The notes: a model not told the origin generated them from the sequence alone. A stretch of 64,000 nt of DNA from Leptolyngbya ohadii IS1 (GCF_002215035.1 NZ_NKFP01000006.1:75083-139082), one strand, 5' to 3'. Positions 52,289-62,694 are shown, counted from the stretch's first letter. Made by a program: numbers and translations.

Positions 52289-55200
52289 CTATGCCATGAC
52301 TAGATCTTGAGCGGTGAGGGCAAAGCCTGGGGACAGTTTCGCGATTTTCATTGGGTCCATTGCACCGTTGCCGTCGGGATCGAAGGATAGAATGCCCTGT
52401 TTGCGGCTGTAAATCAGGTAATCATCGCTGTCGCCTGCCTGCTGAGCCAGCTTGAAATTGCTGCGGCGAATTGTGGTGCCCACTTCGGTTCCGGTGAGGG
52501 TTGCCAGTCCGGCAATTTCCAGGGTGTCCTGTTTGGAGAAGTCCCGAATCCGATCGGAGCCATTTTCGCCCAGTTCCAGCACAAAGCGATCGCGTCCCTG
52601 ACCACCGATGAGGGCATCCGAGGCATTGCCACCCGCGAGGACATCATTGCCATTCCCCCCAATGAGCTGGTCGCGCTTGAGTCCGCCGTTGAGCTGGTCG
52701 CTGCCGTCGCCGCCCATGAGGTAGTCCTTGCCCTGCTGTCCAAATAGCTCATCGCGGTTTTCGTCCCCATAGAGCCGATCGCGTCCCGATCCGCCAAAAA
52801 TCCGATCGTCCCCAGCCTGACCGCGCAGCCGATCGCGCCCATCGCCGCCCCGCAGCATATCGTCACCGCGAGTTCCGCGTCTGAGGCTGGCTTCTGCCTG
52901 ATTGACCAGTCGGGTAAAGGCTTTGCCAGAGTTTTCGGACACCACTTCGCGCAGGGATTTTTTGCCTGCTCCGAGGGCTTGCAGATCTTCGGCAATTTTG
53001 CCCAGCGTCACCTTACGGACGATGCCGAATTCCCGCATCAGGGTCTTGAGATTTCCTTTGTCGGCAATGCGAGTGAGTTCCTGGTTGCCGATTGCCATCA
53101 CCTGAGCGATCTGCTGCATCATGCCCACAAGCTTCTGCACCTTTGGATTAGCATCGGTTGCCTGGACATTGGCGATCGAGGTCTGCAAAATCTTCTGAAT
53201 ATCGGCAGCGTTGCTTAGATCAACTTTTGCGCCGGGCTTAAACTGGGCAGCGATCGCCTGCTTGACCTGCTCCTGAACCTGCTGATCCGACAGGTTAGAT
53301 GCGCCAGACATCAGATGGCTGACCTGAGTGAGGATATTGTTCATCTGGGAGTATGCCAGTTCCACCTTCGCCCCAGTGGGATCGTTTTGCTCGATCGCCT
53401 GAGCTGCGCTGAAGCCACCTAGATCGACGCCAGTGGGCAAGCCTAGTGCTTCTGCCATGTAGAACTGCGCTTCAAACTGGCTTAAACCCTGCCGCATCAT
53501 TTGGCTGACAACGGTGGTGAGCGGATTGATCGTAATGGCATCGCCAGGGGCAACAAACGCCATCGACTGTTCTAAGCCCGTATAGGTGTCGTAGCCGCCT
53601 GCGCCCACAAGCTGTCCTTCGCTGGCGTTAATTTGACCGTCGCGGTTGGTGTCGAACTGAGCCAGGTCAATATCCAGTCCGAAACTGCCGTCGGAGAAGG
53701 TCGTTGCAAAGGGTTCGTTGCTGTCCTGAATGCCGTTGAAGTTAGCATCGAAGAAGACTGTACCATCGGCGATCGGTTCGTTGGTGAGCCAGCCCCAGAC
53801 TTTCTTGGCAGCGCTAACGACAGTTTTAGCGACTGTTTCTGCTGCCTTTGTCACGAAGCTGGCGACTGCCCTAGCGGCTTCCATCGCAAGTTGAGCTGCC
53901 TGACGCGCAATTAAATCCCGTGCCCCCGTATAAACCCGATCGACCGTTTCCCGAACCAGAGCTACCAGTTCGCGAGGCGGCATTCCAATCAGTTCCAGCT
54001 CCCGCGATCGGGCATCGTACTTCAACACCTCCGTATCAAACAGGGTGAATTGTGCGAGGGTTGCCTCTAGCGGTCCAAGACTGCCTGTGACCTTTGCCCC
54101 TGCCGCTGCCTCGACGGAAACGCCCGTAAACTCCAGCGGGAAGCCTGAAATTAGCTCATTTGCCCGCACTTTACCATCGTTGTCCGGGTCTTTGAGGTCA
54201 AACTTGGGAGTGCCCTCAACGCCCACGTAGGGTCCGCCCCACAGCGAAATTCCAGGCTTAAAGCTGACGCCCAGACCCGCCGAGAGTTCAAGCCCCAGCG
54301 CGATCTTAAATTCATCCACATCTTCGCCCGTGCCGTCTGGATTTTCGCGATCGCTGATGTAGAAGCCGTTGAAAACTCGCGTTGTCTGATCCAGGGGGTA
54401 ATCAGCATCTGCCCATTGCTGCAAGCCAAAGGTGTCGTAGCCAAAGGCAAGGTCGGCGGAGATGCCAATTGATCCGGATACAGCACCCACGACAGGTAAG
54501 GGCGCAAACGTTTTTTCTTTCTCCACTGAAAAGTTGAGCGCCAGTTCGGGTAGATCGTAGGTAAACAGGTTGACGGGTTGCCCGATTAGCAGCCTGACGG
54601 CGTTGCTGGGGGTGTCAAACAGGTGGAATTTCAAACCATCGGCTCGCTGGAACGACTTGATGAAGCTTCCCTGACTACCTGCGCTGTCGATCTGGGCATC
54701 GATGCCGAGGGTGGCTCCTGCGGCAAAAACACTGGCACCGCGAATGCTGTTGACATCGCCGAAGGGATTGAAGTTATCCACCTGGAATGATCCGAGGTTG
54801 AGTCCGGTGTCGCCGCTTGTTGCTGCCATTTGGCTCAGATCGGAAACCGTTTTGACAGCGCGAAGGAAACGAGCCAGTTGCGGTCCGCCCATGTCTGCCA
54901 GATCGAGAATGGTGACTTTGCCATCGCTATCCGTATCGGGGAAGAGTTGACCGATGAAGACCGATCGCAGATCGTATTCCAGCAAATTGAGGACGGGACG
55001 CAGGGGAGCCATCACCCGATTGAAGGTTCGCAGCGTCGGCAGGATGATGTTGTTTGCCAGGGAACCGAGGGACAGTTCGGTGTTGTTGAAGGTGAAGGTA
55101 CTCGCCGGAACTGCGACCAGATTGCCGTTGGCAAATCGCAGGTTGGGAATATCGCCTGCCAGGGTGCTGTTAATGCCCGGAATCGCCGCACTGCCCATGT

Positions 55201-58200
55201 CGGTGCTGATCTTCAGTCCCAGGTTGGGATCGCTGTTGACGATCGCCGTCGTCAGAGCAGGATTGCTAAAGTTATTCCGCAGTTCGGTGGAGGTGAGGCG
55301 CGATCCGTCGCTGGTACCGGGGGCATCGATATCGGCGAGTTTGGCGTTGAAGGTGGCATTGGCTTTGGTGCGGTTGCGATCGTCGTCGGTGACGCGAACT
55401 TTGAACAGCCCCATTTTGCCTGCCGAGGTAAAGCCGCTGCTGAGACCCGCATCCAGAGTGGCGTTGATCGTGGTGCGATCGGTATCGATAAAGAAGCCGT
55501 GCGTCCGGTGAGAGCCAAAGACCAGCTTCAGATCGGTGTTGAGGGTGCCGTCGGTGTTGCCGGAGATGCGGCTCAGTCCCAGTCCGGGCAATCCTAGATC
55601 GGAGGCAAGCTGGGTGACGCGCTGCCCTTGGCTGAGGGTGACTTCAAAGGTGTTCTCGGTGGTATTGACGCTGCCTAGAATTTTGACATCGGGGAAAAGG
55701 GGCTTAAGGGCATTGTTCAGCAGAGTTTCCAGGCTGCTGTAGGTGAGGTCACTAGCACTGCGAATCACCGGGACGATCGTATCGCGCAGGGTGTGCAGGA
55801 AAGCGGGAATGGCACCGCTGAGTTTACCGACGATCGGCAGATTTGCCTGGAGGAGCTGGGTGTCGAACACTTCCTGCAATTTGCTGAGGGTGCCCTGCAA
55901 TCCTTCTGCGGCTTCGGAGGCGACGTACTGGACAAAGTTTTCTGCGACATCGTCGATCGCCACGGTCATGGGTTTCTCGAAGGACAGCCCGTTTTGGTCG
56001 GTGACGCGGAGGCGAATATTGTAGGCAGCTTTAGTTTCGTAGTCGGGGGAAACGTTGATGCGAAGCCGATTGCCGTCGATTCTAAAACTGCCGTTGTCGG
56101 TGTCGCCCGTGCCGGAGACGAGACTGTAGGTAAAGGTGTTTCCGGTGTCGGGGTCGGTGGGCAGGAAGGTGCCAACGATCGTATCTGGGGCAACATTCTC
56201 CAGAACGCTGCTAGTGCTAAGACCCAAGTTGATGGGCGCTTCGTTGACATCTGTGACCGAAATGGCAAGCACCTGCTCGAAGGACAAACCGCCCTGATCC
56301 ATCGTGCGAACGCGAATGCTGAGATTGGGCTGGGCTTCGTAGTCCACAGTCGATCGCAGTCTAAGCTGATCGCCCACAATCAGAAAGGCACTGTTGTCGG
56401 TGCTGCCCGGACCCGAAATCAGACTGTAGGTGAAGGTATTGGCGGGGTCAGCATCCATGCTGGACAGGGTGCCAATCAGGGTATTAACCAGGCTGTTTTC
56501 GATGACGCTGTTGGGACTGAGGCTAATGCTTGTAGGTGCCGTATTCGGAACGGTCTCGTCGATGTCTTTGACGTTGATAGTGAAGGGTCGCTCGAAGGAG
56601 AGTCCGGCGGCGTCGGTGGTACGAATGCGAATCTCGTAGCTGGATTTAGTTTCAAAGTCGGTCGAGGTGTTGATTTTTAATTCGCTGCCGTCGATTAGGA
56701 AAGCGGCGTTATCGGTATCGCCATCGCCTGCGACCAAGCTGTAGGTGAGTGTATCGCCGGTATCGCGATCGATTCCCTCCAGCGTACCCACCACCGTTTC
56801 GACGGGCACCTGTTCTGCAATCTCACTGCTACTCAGCAGGATATCTATAGGCGCATCATTGACGTTATCAACATTGATAATGAGTTTCTGTTCGTAGGAG
56901 TTGCCTATCTGATCCGTTGCCCGAACGCGAATGCTGTAGTTGGGCTGGGTTGTGGCATCTGGAGCGGCGTTAATTTTGAGGGCGTTGCCTGCGATCGAAA
57001 AGGCGCTATTGTCGGTATCGCCATCACCTGCAACCAGCGTATAGGTGTAGAGATCGTCCGTATCGGGATCGACTGCGGTGAGGGATGCGATCGAGGTATC
57101 AGCCGGAATGCCTTCCTTAACCTGATTGCTGCTGAGGCGAATTCCTATTGCAGGTTCATTGATATTGTTGATCGTGATCGGCAGGATTTTCTCGAAGGAT
57201 GATCCAGCTGCATCAGTGGTACGAACTCGAACGCTGTAGCTGGACTTGGCTTCAAAGTCAGGAGCGGTATTGATTTGAAGCTGGCTTCCGGCAATGGTAA
57301 ACAGGGCGTTGTCTGTGTCGCCTGTCCCGGAAACAAGGCTGTAGGTAAAGACATCCAGCGGGTTGGGATCGATCGTTGTGAGATCGCCGACGGTGGTGCC
57401 TGCCAGAACGTTTTCGTTGAGGGTTGTGTTGCTGAGCCGCAGATCGGTGGGGACGTTGAAGAGGCGTTTGAGCTGAGCGGCAGCCGTGCTGTTGTTTCCG
57501 GCAGTATCTTGGGCAGCATCGTTGGCAACGTCGATCGTCACTTCGCCGTCGAGGGTGGGCGTAGCCGTGAAGGTAAAGGTTTTGCCGTCTCCCCCTGCCA
57601 CGAAATTGCTGATAGTGGCATTGCGAACGAGCAAATCGGAAACGCTGAAGTTCTGGACGGTTTCGGTGAAGCTGGCGGTGACGTTAAAGGGCGCGGTAAC
57701 GTTAGCGGGTGCGGTAGAGGAGAGTGTGACCGTGGGACTTGTAACATCGTAGGTGCGCTGGAATTGAACAGCGGCAGCAGTCTGTGTGCTAGAGCTGGTG
57801 AGGGCTGCGCCTCTGGGCACGTCGATTGTTACTTGCCCTTCGCGGGTGGGGGTGACATCAAAAGTGTAGGTTTTTGCGTCTACCTGGACAAAGTTGCTGA
57901 CCGTCCCGTTGCCCACGGTAATATCACTTGCAATAAAGCCTGTGACATTGCCGCTAAACTTTGCCGTCATGCTAAACGGTGCGTTAACCCTTGCTCCGGA
58001 CGTAGATTCTAGAAGGGTACGAGGTTTGCCAAAGATAGCGATCGCGTTGTCACTGTTTCCGGTGATATAGACAAAATTACCATCCGGGCTAACTGCAATG
58101 GAGTTGGCACCTGCCAAACCATCTACACTGTTAAAGCCATCTTTCTCCGTCCTGAGAAAGGTGAGATCGCCGTTGCTTGTATTCCGGGAAAATATTGCGA

Positions 58201-59614
58201 GTGCGTTATCAGATGCCCCCGTTGCATAGACAAATTGACCATCTGGACTAACGACGATTGAACTAGCCCCTGCAAGACCATCCACGCCATTGGAATTATC
58301 CCGTTCTACATCAAGAGATTCTAATTCTGCAATTGCATTCTCCCTGCTTAAAGCGGCATAAACCCTACCATTGGCATCAAACGTGATTGAGGAAATGTCC
58401 TCCTGGCTCATGCCTCTCCATCCCGCAATGGAAGCAGGATAAATTGTGCTCTCACGGGTTAGCTGCCCGGTATTGTCTGCTCTCAGCTTAATGATTGCTG
58501 CTTCGGCACCGGAGAAGTCTTCGCGATTTCCGACCGCGTAGACCAGCTTGTTCACTGGGTCAGCCTTAATAAAGGAAATGTCTGTTAGGATTTCCCCACC
58601 TGGACCGAGAAAACTATCCCCCTCCATCCGTCTAACAAAGCTGAGCCTGCCAGTGGTTGGGTTCTGGTTAAGTAGCGTGATCGCAAATCCGTCAGGAGTT
58701 TTCCCCCCTACATAAACATCATTGGCGTTATGGGGATTACCATTAAAGGCAACTGAGCCACTGCTAGGAGATCCTCCATAGTTTTCAACAAAGGTGAGTT
58801 TGCCAGTGCTGGCATCTTGGGAATAGACTGTAACCCCACCACGGTCAGCGAAAGCTGCCACAACAAACTTGCCATTGGGATTAATTCCAAGTGAGGAAAT
58901 CGGACTGTCAACATTTATTGTGTCCGTAGGAGTAAGTTTGCCAGTTACCGCATCCCGCGAGAAAACGTTAAGGACACGACCGCCAGCTGCCACGACGTAA
59001 GCAAATCTGCCGTCTGGACTCAGGGTGATTGAGTTAGGATTTGAGATGATTCCTGCGTGCTTCTCTAGAAAGTCCAGCTCTAGAGTGCCGGAATAGGCGA
59101 GCAGGGTTTCGGGCGCGATCGGCAAAGCAGCAGGCGCAGCAGATCTTTGTTCGGGGAGAGCGCGATCGAGTTTCCAGCTGCCCTGACCCAGGCGAGTCGT
59201 TGAAGCGTGAACCGTTGCCCCGGTCAGACCATGCAGCTTCTCCAGAAATTCCGTGCCCGCATCCCCCGCCGCCGATCGACAGCCGTACAGCAGCAAAGCC
59301 GAAATCGACCAGGATTGAATTGCCGCTGCATCCCGATCGATCGTGCTTAAACTCAGTTCACCGTTGCCTAAATACATCACCCCCGGCGCACCGTGACCAA
59401 TCAAATGCAGCGCAGTCACCGAGGGATATTGACGCAGGATTTCCGTGATTTGCTCAACGCCATTGCGATCGGCTTCCAGGACTACCGCAACGGCATCAGG
59501 CGCGATCGAATCTGACAATAAAGTATATTCTTCAACACCCGGATCAATGACAACCAGAGCGATCGACTGAGCCAGGGAAACGTTATGATTTTGAATAGAG
59601 TTCAGTCTAATCAT
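52289..59614 (-). CDS. giant multidomain surface adhesin (DUF4347, propeller, cadherin-like, RTX)
   Basis: A 2441-residue protein, probably exported by a type I system because it has no signal peptide and ends in RTX repeats. In order: a DUF4347 domain (about 15-160, with HLIGHGAPGVMYLG); a YVTN/lactonase-like beta-propeller (about 175-530); two Ig-like domains (about 535-725); five cadherin-like repeats (about 725-1215), each near 97 residues with SLVSGTGDTDN-like cores; a long region with EF-hand-like loops (about 1565, 1813, 1955 and 1990); and RTX nonapeptide repeats (about 2255-2341, GGDGRDRLRG type) before a C-terminal secretion signal. The start follows AAGGA. Its partner secretion genes are not in the window. 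Confidence 0.92.
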   Translation of the reverse strand: MIRLNSIQNHNVSLAQSIALVVIDPGVEEYTLLSDSIAPDAVAVVLEADRNGVEQITEILRQYPSVTALHLIGHGAPGVMYLGNGELSLSTIDRDAAAIQSWSISALLLYGCRSAAGDAGTEFLEKLHGLTGATVHASTTRLGQGSWKLDRALPEQRSAAPAALPIAPETLLAYSGTLELDFLEKHAGIISNPNSITLSPDGRFAYVVAAGGRVLNVFSRDAVTGKLTPTDTINVDSPISSLGINPNGKFVVAAFADRGGVTVYSQDASTGKLTFVENYGGSPSSGSVAFNGNPHNANDVYVGGKTPDGFAITLLNQNPTTGRLSFVRRMEGDSFLGPGGEILTDISFIKADPVNKLVYAVGNREDFSGAEAAIIKLRADNTGQLTRESTIYPASIAGWRGMSQEDISSITFDANGRVYAALSRENAIAELESLDVERDNSNGVDGLAGASSIVVSPDGQFVYATGASDNALAIFSRNTSNGDLTFLRTEKDGFNSVDGLAGANSIAVSPDGNFVYITGNSDNAIAIFGKPRTLLESTSGARVNAPFSMTAKFSGNVTGFIASDITVGNGTVSNFVQVDAKTYTFDVTPTREGQVTIDVPRGAALTSSSTQTAAAVQFQRTYDVTSPTVTLSSTAPANVTAPFNVTASFTETVQNFSVSDLLVRNATISNFVAGGDGKTFTFTATPTLDGEVTIDVANDAAQDTAGNNSTAAAQLKRLFNVPTDLRLSNTTLNENVLAGTTVGDLTTIDPNPLDVFTYSLVSGTGDTDNALFTIAGSQLQINTAPDFEAKSSYSVRVRTTDAAGSSFEKILPITINNINEPAIGIRLSSNQVKEGIPADTSIASLTAVDPDTDDLYTYTLVAGDGDTDNSAFSIAGNALKINAAPDATTQPNYSIRVRATDQIGNSYEQKLIINVDNVNDAPIDILLSSSEIAEQVPVETVVGTLEGIDRDTGDTLTYSLVAGDGDTDNAAFLIDGSELKINTSTDFETKSSYEIRIRTTDAAGLSFERPFTINVKDIDETVPNTAPTSISLSPNSVIENSLVNTLIGTLSSMDADPANTFTYSLISGPGSTDNSAFLIVGDQLRLRSTVDYEAQPNLSIRVRTMDQGGLSFEQVLAISVTDVNEAPINLGLSTSSVLENVAPDTIVGTFLPTDPDTGNTFTYSLVSGTGDTDNGSFRIDGNRLRINVSPDYETKAAYNIRLRVTDQNGLSFEKPMTVAIDDVAENFVQYVASEAAEGLQGTLSKLQEVFDTQLLQANLPIVGKLSGAIPAFLHTLRDTIVPVIRSASDLTYSSLETLLNNALKPLFPDVKILGSVNTTENTFEVTLSQGQRVTQLASDLGLPGLGLSRISGNTDGTLNTDLKLVFGSHRTHGFFIDTDRTTINATLDAGLSSGFTSAGKMGLFKVRVTDDDRNRTKANATFNAKLADIDAPGTSDGSRLTSTELRNNFSNPALTTAIVNSDPNLGLKISTDMGSAAIPGINSTLAGDIPNLRFANGNLVAVPASTFTFNNTELSLGSLANNIILPTLRTFNRVMAPLRPVLNLLEYDLRSVFIGQLFPDTDSDGKVTILDLADMGGPQLARFLRAVKTVSDLSQMAATSGDTGLNLGSFQVDNFNPFGDVNSIRGASVFAAGATLGIDAQIDSAGSQGSFIKSFQRADGLKFHLFDTPSNAVRLLIGQPVNLFTYDLPELALNFSVEKEKTFAPLPVVGAVSGSIGISADLAFGYDTFGLQQWADADYPLDQTTRVFNGFYISDRENPDGTGEDVDEFKIALGLELSAGLGVSFKPGISLWGGPYVGVEGTPKFDLKDPDNDGKVRANELISGFPLEFTGVSVEAAAGAKVTGSLGPLEATLAQFTLFDTEVLKYDARSRELELIGMPPRELVALVRETVDRVYTGARDLIARQAAQLAMEAARAVASFVTKAAETVAKTVVSAAKKVWGWLTNEPIADGTVFFDANFNGIQDSNEPFATTFSDGSFGLDIDLAQFDTNRDGQINASEGQLVGAGGYDTYTGLEQSMAFVAPGDAITINPLTTVVSQMMRQGLSQFEAQFYMAEALGLPTGVDLGGFSAAQAIEQNDPTGAKVELAYSQMNNILTQVSHLMSGASNLSDQQVQEQVKQAIAAQFKPGAKVDLSNAADIQKILQTSIANVQATDANPKVQKLVGMMQQIAQVMAIGNQELTRIADKGNLKTLMREFGIVRKVTLGKIAEDLQALGAGKKSLREVVSENSGKAFTRLVNQAEASLRRGTRGDDMLRGGDGRDRLRGQAGDDRIFGGSGRDRLYGDENRDELFGQQGKDYLMGGDGSDQLNGGLKRDQLIGGNGNDVLAGGNASDALIGGQGRDRFVLELGENGSDRIRDFSKQDTLEIAGLATLTGTEVGTTIRRSNFKLAQQAGDSDDYLIYSRKQGILSFDPDGNGAMDPMKIAKLSPGFALTAQDLVMA

Positions 59615-60317
59615 CGAATGATCCTTAAGCGAATGATAGATTTGACGTTTAGCGATGAGTTGGTTGCCGTTATCTGAGCGAGTGGGCTACGGCAAGAAGA
59701 CGTTTTCGAGAACACCAAAACTGATGTCTTTCTGTACAAAAGACCAGCACAAATCGGGCAAGCAGTGGGCTAATCGATCGCCTGACTACTACCCTCGAAG
59801 AATCGGAACGCAAATTGATGAAAAGCTTCCGATGAATTCCCAATACAACTCTTGCAGCGTAGCCATTCTGAATTGCTGACTCTGCTGCCTTGAAGCCTCG
59901 CCTGGGGGCACGAGGAAAACCGACAATTCGGTTTATTTGAGTTTGATCAGGTTAAACGGTAAATCCCCGACTATTGAGCAATACCGACCTAGAGCTGAGG
60001 TCAATCTACCTGGGCAGATCCTTCGGTGTAGCGCTGTAGGTCGATCGCTGATGATTCGATTAATTCACCTTCAGTACAAGGTAACAAGTTAGTTACACCC
60101 GCTAATCCGTGAAACTTTTGAATAAACTGAACCCTTGTAGCGATAATTGCGTAAATCTGCGGATTGTGGGGAGGAAAATAACTTTAAAGTTTCGTCCTGA
60201 AGCAAAACCAGGGCAGAAAATTGAGATCTCCACCCTGTATCTCTATGGTTGTTATAGATTAGATCGATGACAAATTCCGTTGAAAATCTGCCAAGAGGTA
60301 ATTCATTCAGAGGAATT
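59615..60317. other. 703-bp gap upstream of the adhesin gene
   Basis: It holds the adhesin promoter region and one start-less reverse-strand frame (60001-60183). It is AT-rich, with no other recognised feature. A plus-strand frame at 59655-59879 has no ribosome-binding site or recognisable protein. Confidence 0.4.
60001..60183 (-). pseudogene. possible remnant related to DUF4347
   Basis: A 60-codon reverse-strand frame without a start codon reads VQFIQKFHGLAGVTNLLPCT and ends TGA at 60001-60003. FIQKFHGLAGVT resembles FLEKLHGLTGATV in the DUF4347 domain of the adjacent adhesin. The similarity is short and ends abruptly, so this is at most a scrap of a paralog. Confidence 0.3.
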
Positions 60318-61733
60318 TCACCCCTCCAACCCGATCGCAGGCTTCCGATCGTGCCACGGAAAGATCGTTTCTAGCTGTGCCGCCAAAGCAATAATCATTT
60401 CCTCTCCCGCAGGACGTCCCACCAATTGAATACCGATTGGCAAGCCGGATTCTGGAAATAGGGCGGGAAGGGCGATCGCAGGCTGTCCGGTCGCATTAAT
60501 GGGAGGACAGGGAGCAACCCAGTTCATGATTTGCTGGAGAGTTTTCTGCGGACTGAGGGATTTCCATTCGCCAATGCGGATCGTCGGGTGCATAAACACA
60601 GGCAGAATCACAGCATCGTAAGGGCTAAACGCCGCCACAATTTGTCGAGCTGCCGTCTGCATTTTGGAAACTGCCTGGAGATATTGCCCGCTCGATCGCC
60701 GTTTTGCCTGCCGCAGGAGCCAGCGATTAAAGCGACTTAGCACCAGCCAGGGCACCCCTACATCCACACCTGCCTGCCAGACGGTCACTAAGGGTTCGAT
60801 GATCTCGGTAAAGTCCAGCGTCAGAGGCTCGATCGAATGTCCACACTGTTCTAGCCGCTTTGCCGTATCCAGCACCGCCTGCTGGCACAGAGGATCTGCG
60901 GAGCCGATCGGCGGAAAGTCTGTCACGTAGGCAATTTTGCAGGACTGGGGTACTCTGCCTGCCGCCGCCAGAAAGGACGGATTGGGGTTGGGCAACCAGT
61001 AGGGATCGCCCATCGTGTAGCCTGCCATGATGTCCAGCATTGCCGCCGCATCTGCCACCGTTCTACCAAGCGGACCATCCACCGCCAAGCCGCTGAGCCG
61101 ATCGCCCACCGGAGCCATCGACACCCGCCCACGAGAGGGTTTGATCCCCACAATGCCACAGCAAGCCGCCGGACCCCGAATCGAACCACCGCCATCCGTG
61201 CCATGTGCCACGGGACAAAGCCCTGCCGCCACTGCCGAAGAAGCCCCACCGCTAGAGCCTCCGGGCGTGTAGTCCAGATTCCAGGGGTTGCGCGTGGGGG
61301 GAAATCCTTTCGCTTCTGTATAGGGCGTAGAGCCAAGCTGAGGAGTCGCTGTTTTGCCCAGCAGAATGAATCCGGCATCTCTCAGGCGCGTCACAACTCC
61401 GGCATCCTGGGCTTCGATCCGGTTGCGAATCACGCTCAGCCCGTAGCTGCAAGGAGTTTCCGCCACAGCAGTGAGATCCTTGATCGCCGTGGGCACGCCA
61501 AAAAATGGCGGCAGTTCTGCCGGATTTGCCGCAGCCATGAGCTGATCGGTTTTCACTTTCGCATCGCTGAGGGCACGATCGCCTGTGACAGTAAAAAAAC
61601 TGCCTAGCTGGGGGTTGAGCCGTTCGATTCGCTCCAGGTAAAGCTCGGTCAGTTCCAACGGCGAGATTTCCTTTGCACGGATCAGTCGCGCCAGGTCAAT
61701 CGCGGAAGTAAAAGCCAAATCAACAGCATTCAT
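60318..61733 (-). CDS. amidase signature family enzyme
   Basis: A 471-residue hydrolase of the amidase signature family, which cleaves amide bonds of small molecules or takes part in Gln-tRNA synthesis (GatA). The Ser-cisSer-Lys triad is visible: the Lys in FGVPTAIKDLTAVAE, and the Ser residues in TPGGSSGGASSAVAAG. GTDGGGSIRGPAACCGIVGIKPS is the family hallmark. GatA would normally be with GatB/C and shows different flanks, so a stand-alone amidase is more likely. The substrate is unknown. Confidence 0.9.
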   Translation of the reverse strand: MNAVDLAFTSAIDLARLIRAKEISPLELTELYLERIERLNPQLGSFFTVTGDRALSDAKVKTDQLMAAANPAELPPFFGVPTAIKDLTAVAETPCSYGLSVIRNRIEAQDAGVVTRLRDAGFILLGKTATPQLGSTPYTEAKGFPPTRNPWNLDYTPGGSSGGASSAVAAGLCPVAHGTDGGGSIRGPAACCGIVGIKPSRGRVSMAPVGDRLSGLAVDGPLGRTVADAAAMLDIMAGYTMGDPYWLPNPNPSFLAAAGRVPQSCKIAYVTDFPPIGSADPLCQQAVLDTAKRLEQCGHSIEPLTLDFTEIIEPLVTVWQAGVDVGVPWLVLSRFNRWLLRQAKRRSSGQYLQAVSKMQTAARQIVAAFSPYDAVILPVFMHPTIRIGEWKSLSPQKTLQQIMNWVAPCPPINATGQPAIALPALFPESGLPIGIQLVGRPAGEEMIIALAAQLETIFPWHDRKPAIGLEG

Positions 61734-61832
61734 AGGCGGCGGTCTATCACTATGTCTAGAACTGGGTCCACAACCAGGCTGATGCTGACTCTAGCAGTGA
61801 ACCGGATATTTGCCCGTAAAACATCTGCCAGA

Positions 61833-62300
61833 TTAAAGATTGGCTGTTCCAGAGGGGGGTAGCGGCGGATTGGGATTTGGCAAACTGGGTTGCCCTGGAC
61901 GAGGAGTTCCCCCGGCAGGACGGTCAGGAAAGGCACATTCCACAGTAATTTTTAGATTGCACCCCACTGTCCCCGACGCAATGTAGGGAATGCCGCTTGC
62001 GCCGCTCATATTCACCCCAAACTCCAGCGATACCTTTTGAACCTCTCCCACTGCCAGATTGCGAAAGGCATTCAGCGTATAGGCAGTATAGGTACGAACC
62101 GTAGTCTGAATTGCCTTAAACCGCTCATCGGGCGTGAGAGAAGGACTGCCAAAAATCTGGCGAGACATGCCTTTGCCGCCGCCCCGCGTCACTTCCTCGG
62201 ATTCTTCCTGTGCCGACTCATCGGAGACGATGCCTGCCTCGATCGCCTCAATGTAAATCATCGTGCCGTCGCTGAGTTGAATTGGAACGAGTTGCGCCAT
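61833..62300 (-). CDS. trypsin-co-occurring domain (CU044_2847) family protein
   Basis: A 155-residue protein of the CU044_2847/trypsin-co-occurring-domain type, small proteins often linked to bacterial conflict or proteolysis systems. It starts MAQLVPIQLSDGTMIYIEAIEAG and ends with the typical GVNMSGASGIPYIASGTVGC and LKITVEC segments, followed by a Pro/Gly-rich tail. ATG 62300 is chosen because an upstream in-frame extension runs through a family A repeat and is low complexity. No trypsin-like gene is close by; the neighbouring amidase is not a known partner. Confidence 0.75.
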   Translation of the reverse strand: MAQLVPIQLSDGTMIYIEAIEAGIVSDESAQEESEEVTRGGGKGMSRQIFGSPSLTPDERFKAIQTTVRTYTAYTLNAFRNLAVGEVQKVSLEFGVNMSGASGIPYIASGTVGCNLKITVECAFPDRPAGGTPRPGQPSLPNPNPPLPPSGTANL

Positions 62301-62366
62301 AGAGAATTTTCCTGCCAAGTAGAATACACCTGAAGTTAAGAGGATTAAGAGTCGTGCCGCTCTGAA

Positions 62367-62426
62367 CCGCCCCCCTAATCTTCCAATTATTTCTTTCCGC
62401 TCCTCAGGAGCGAGGGGGGAACCGAG
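62367..62426. repeat. family A palindrome with nested hairpin
   Basis: CCGCCCCCCTAATC and GGGGGGAACCG arms flank a second hairpin, CGCTCCTCAGGAGCG. The copy at 63465 has the same nested insert. Confidence 0.7.
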
Positions 62427-62515
62427 CCAATGCAAATATTCCCTGTGCAATAGGAGAACTATCCATTTCAAGTGTCCTCCCTGCGCTTCGATCGGCACAA
62501 GTGGGAGTCTTCTGG

Positions 62516-62629
62516 TGTCCGGGTTCTACCTGGATAAGGGTCGGATGCGGCTCTGCCGCTGATTAGTGCTAGAGGAACAGGGGAGGCAGAGCCTCCACAA
62601 AATATTCCAACGCAGAGCATTGGAACGAG
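62516..62629. repeat. dispersed repeat family B, copy 4
   Basis: Reverse-oriented copy with GGAGGCAGAGCCTCC and CCAACGCAGAGCATTGGAAC plus the GCGGCTCTGCCGC flank also seen at 8403. Confidence 0.7.
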
Positions 62630-62694
62630 GAAAAAATGATTGCTTAATCAGAGATAGATATCTAGCGATCGCCTTCCACAGCAATCCTTGATTC

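Noticed and set aside
55793-56680. Long plus-strand frame opposite the adhesin repeats
   Set aside because: It mirrors the cadherin-like repeats and has no start signal or recognisable domain; the reverse strand is clearly coding.
59655-59879. A 74-codon plus-strand frame upstream of the adhesin
   Set aside because: No ribosome-binding site or homology seen; it probably covers the adhesin promoter.
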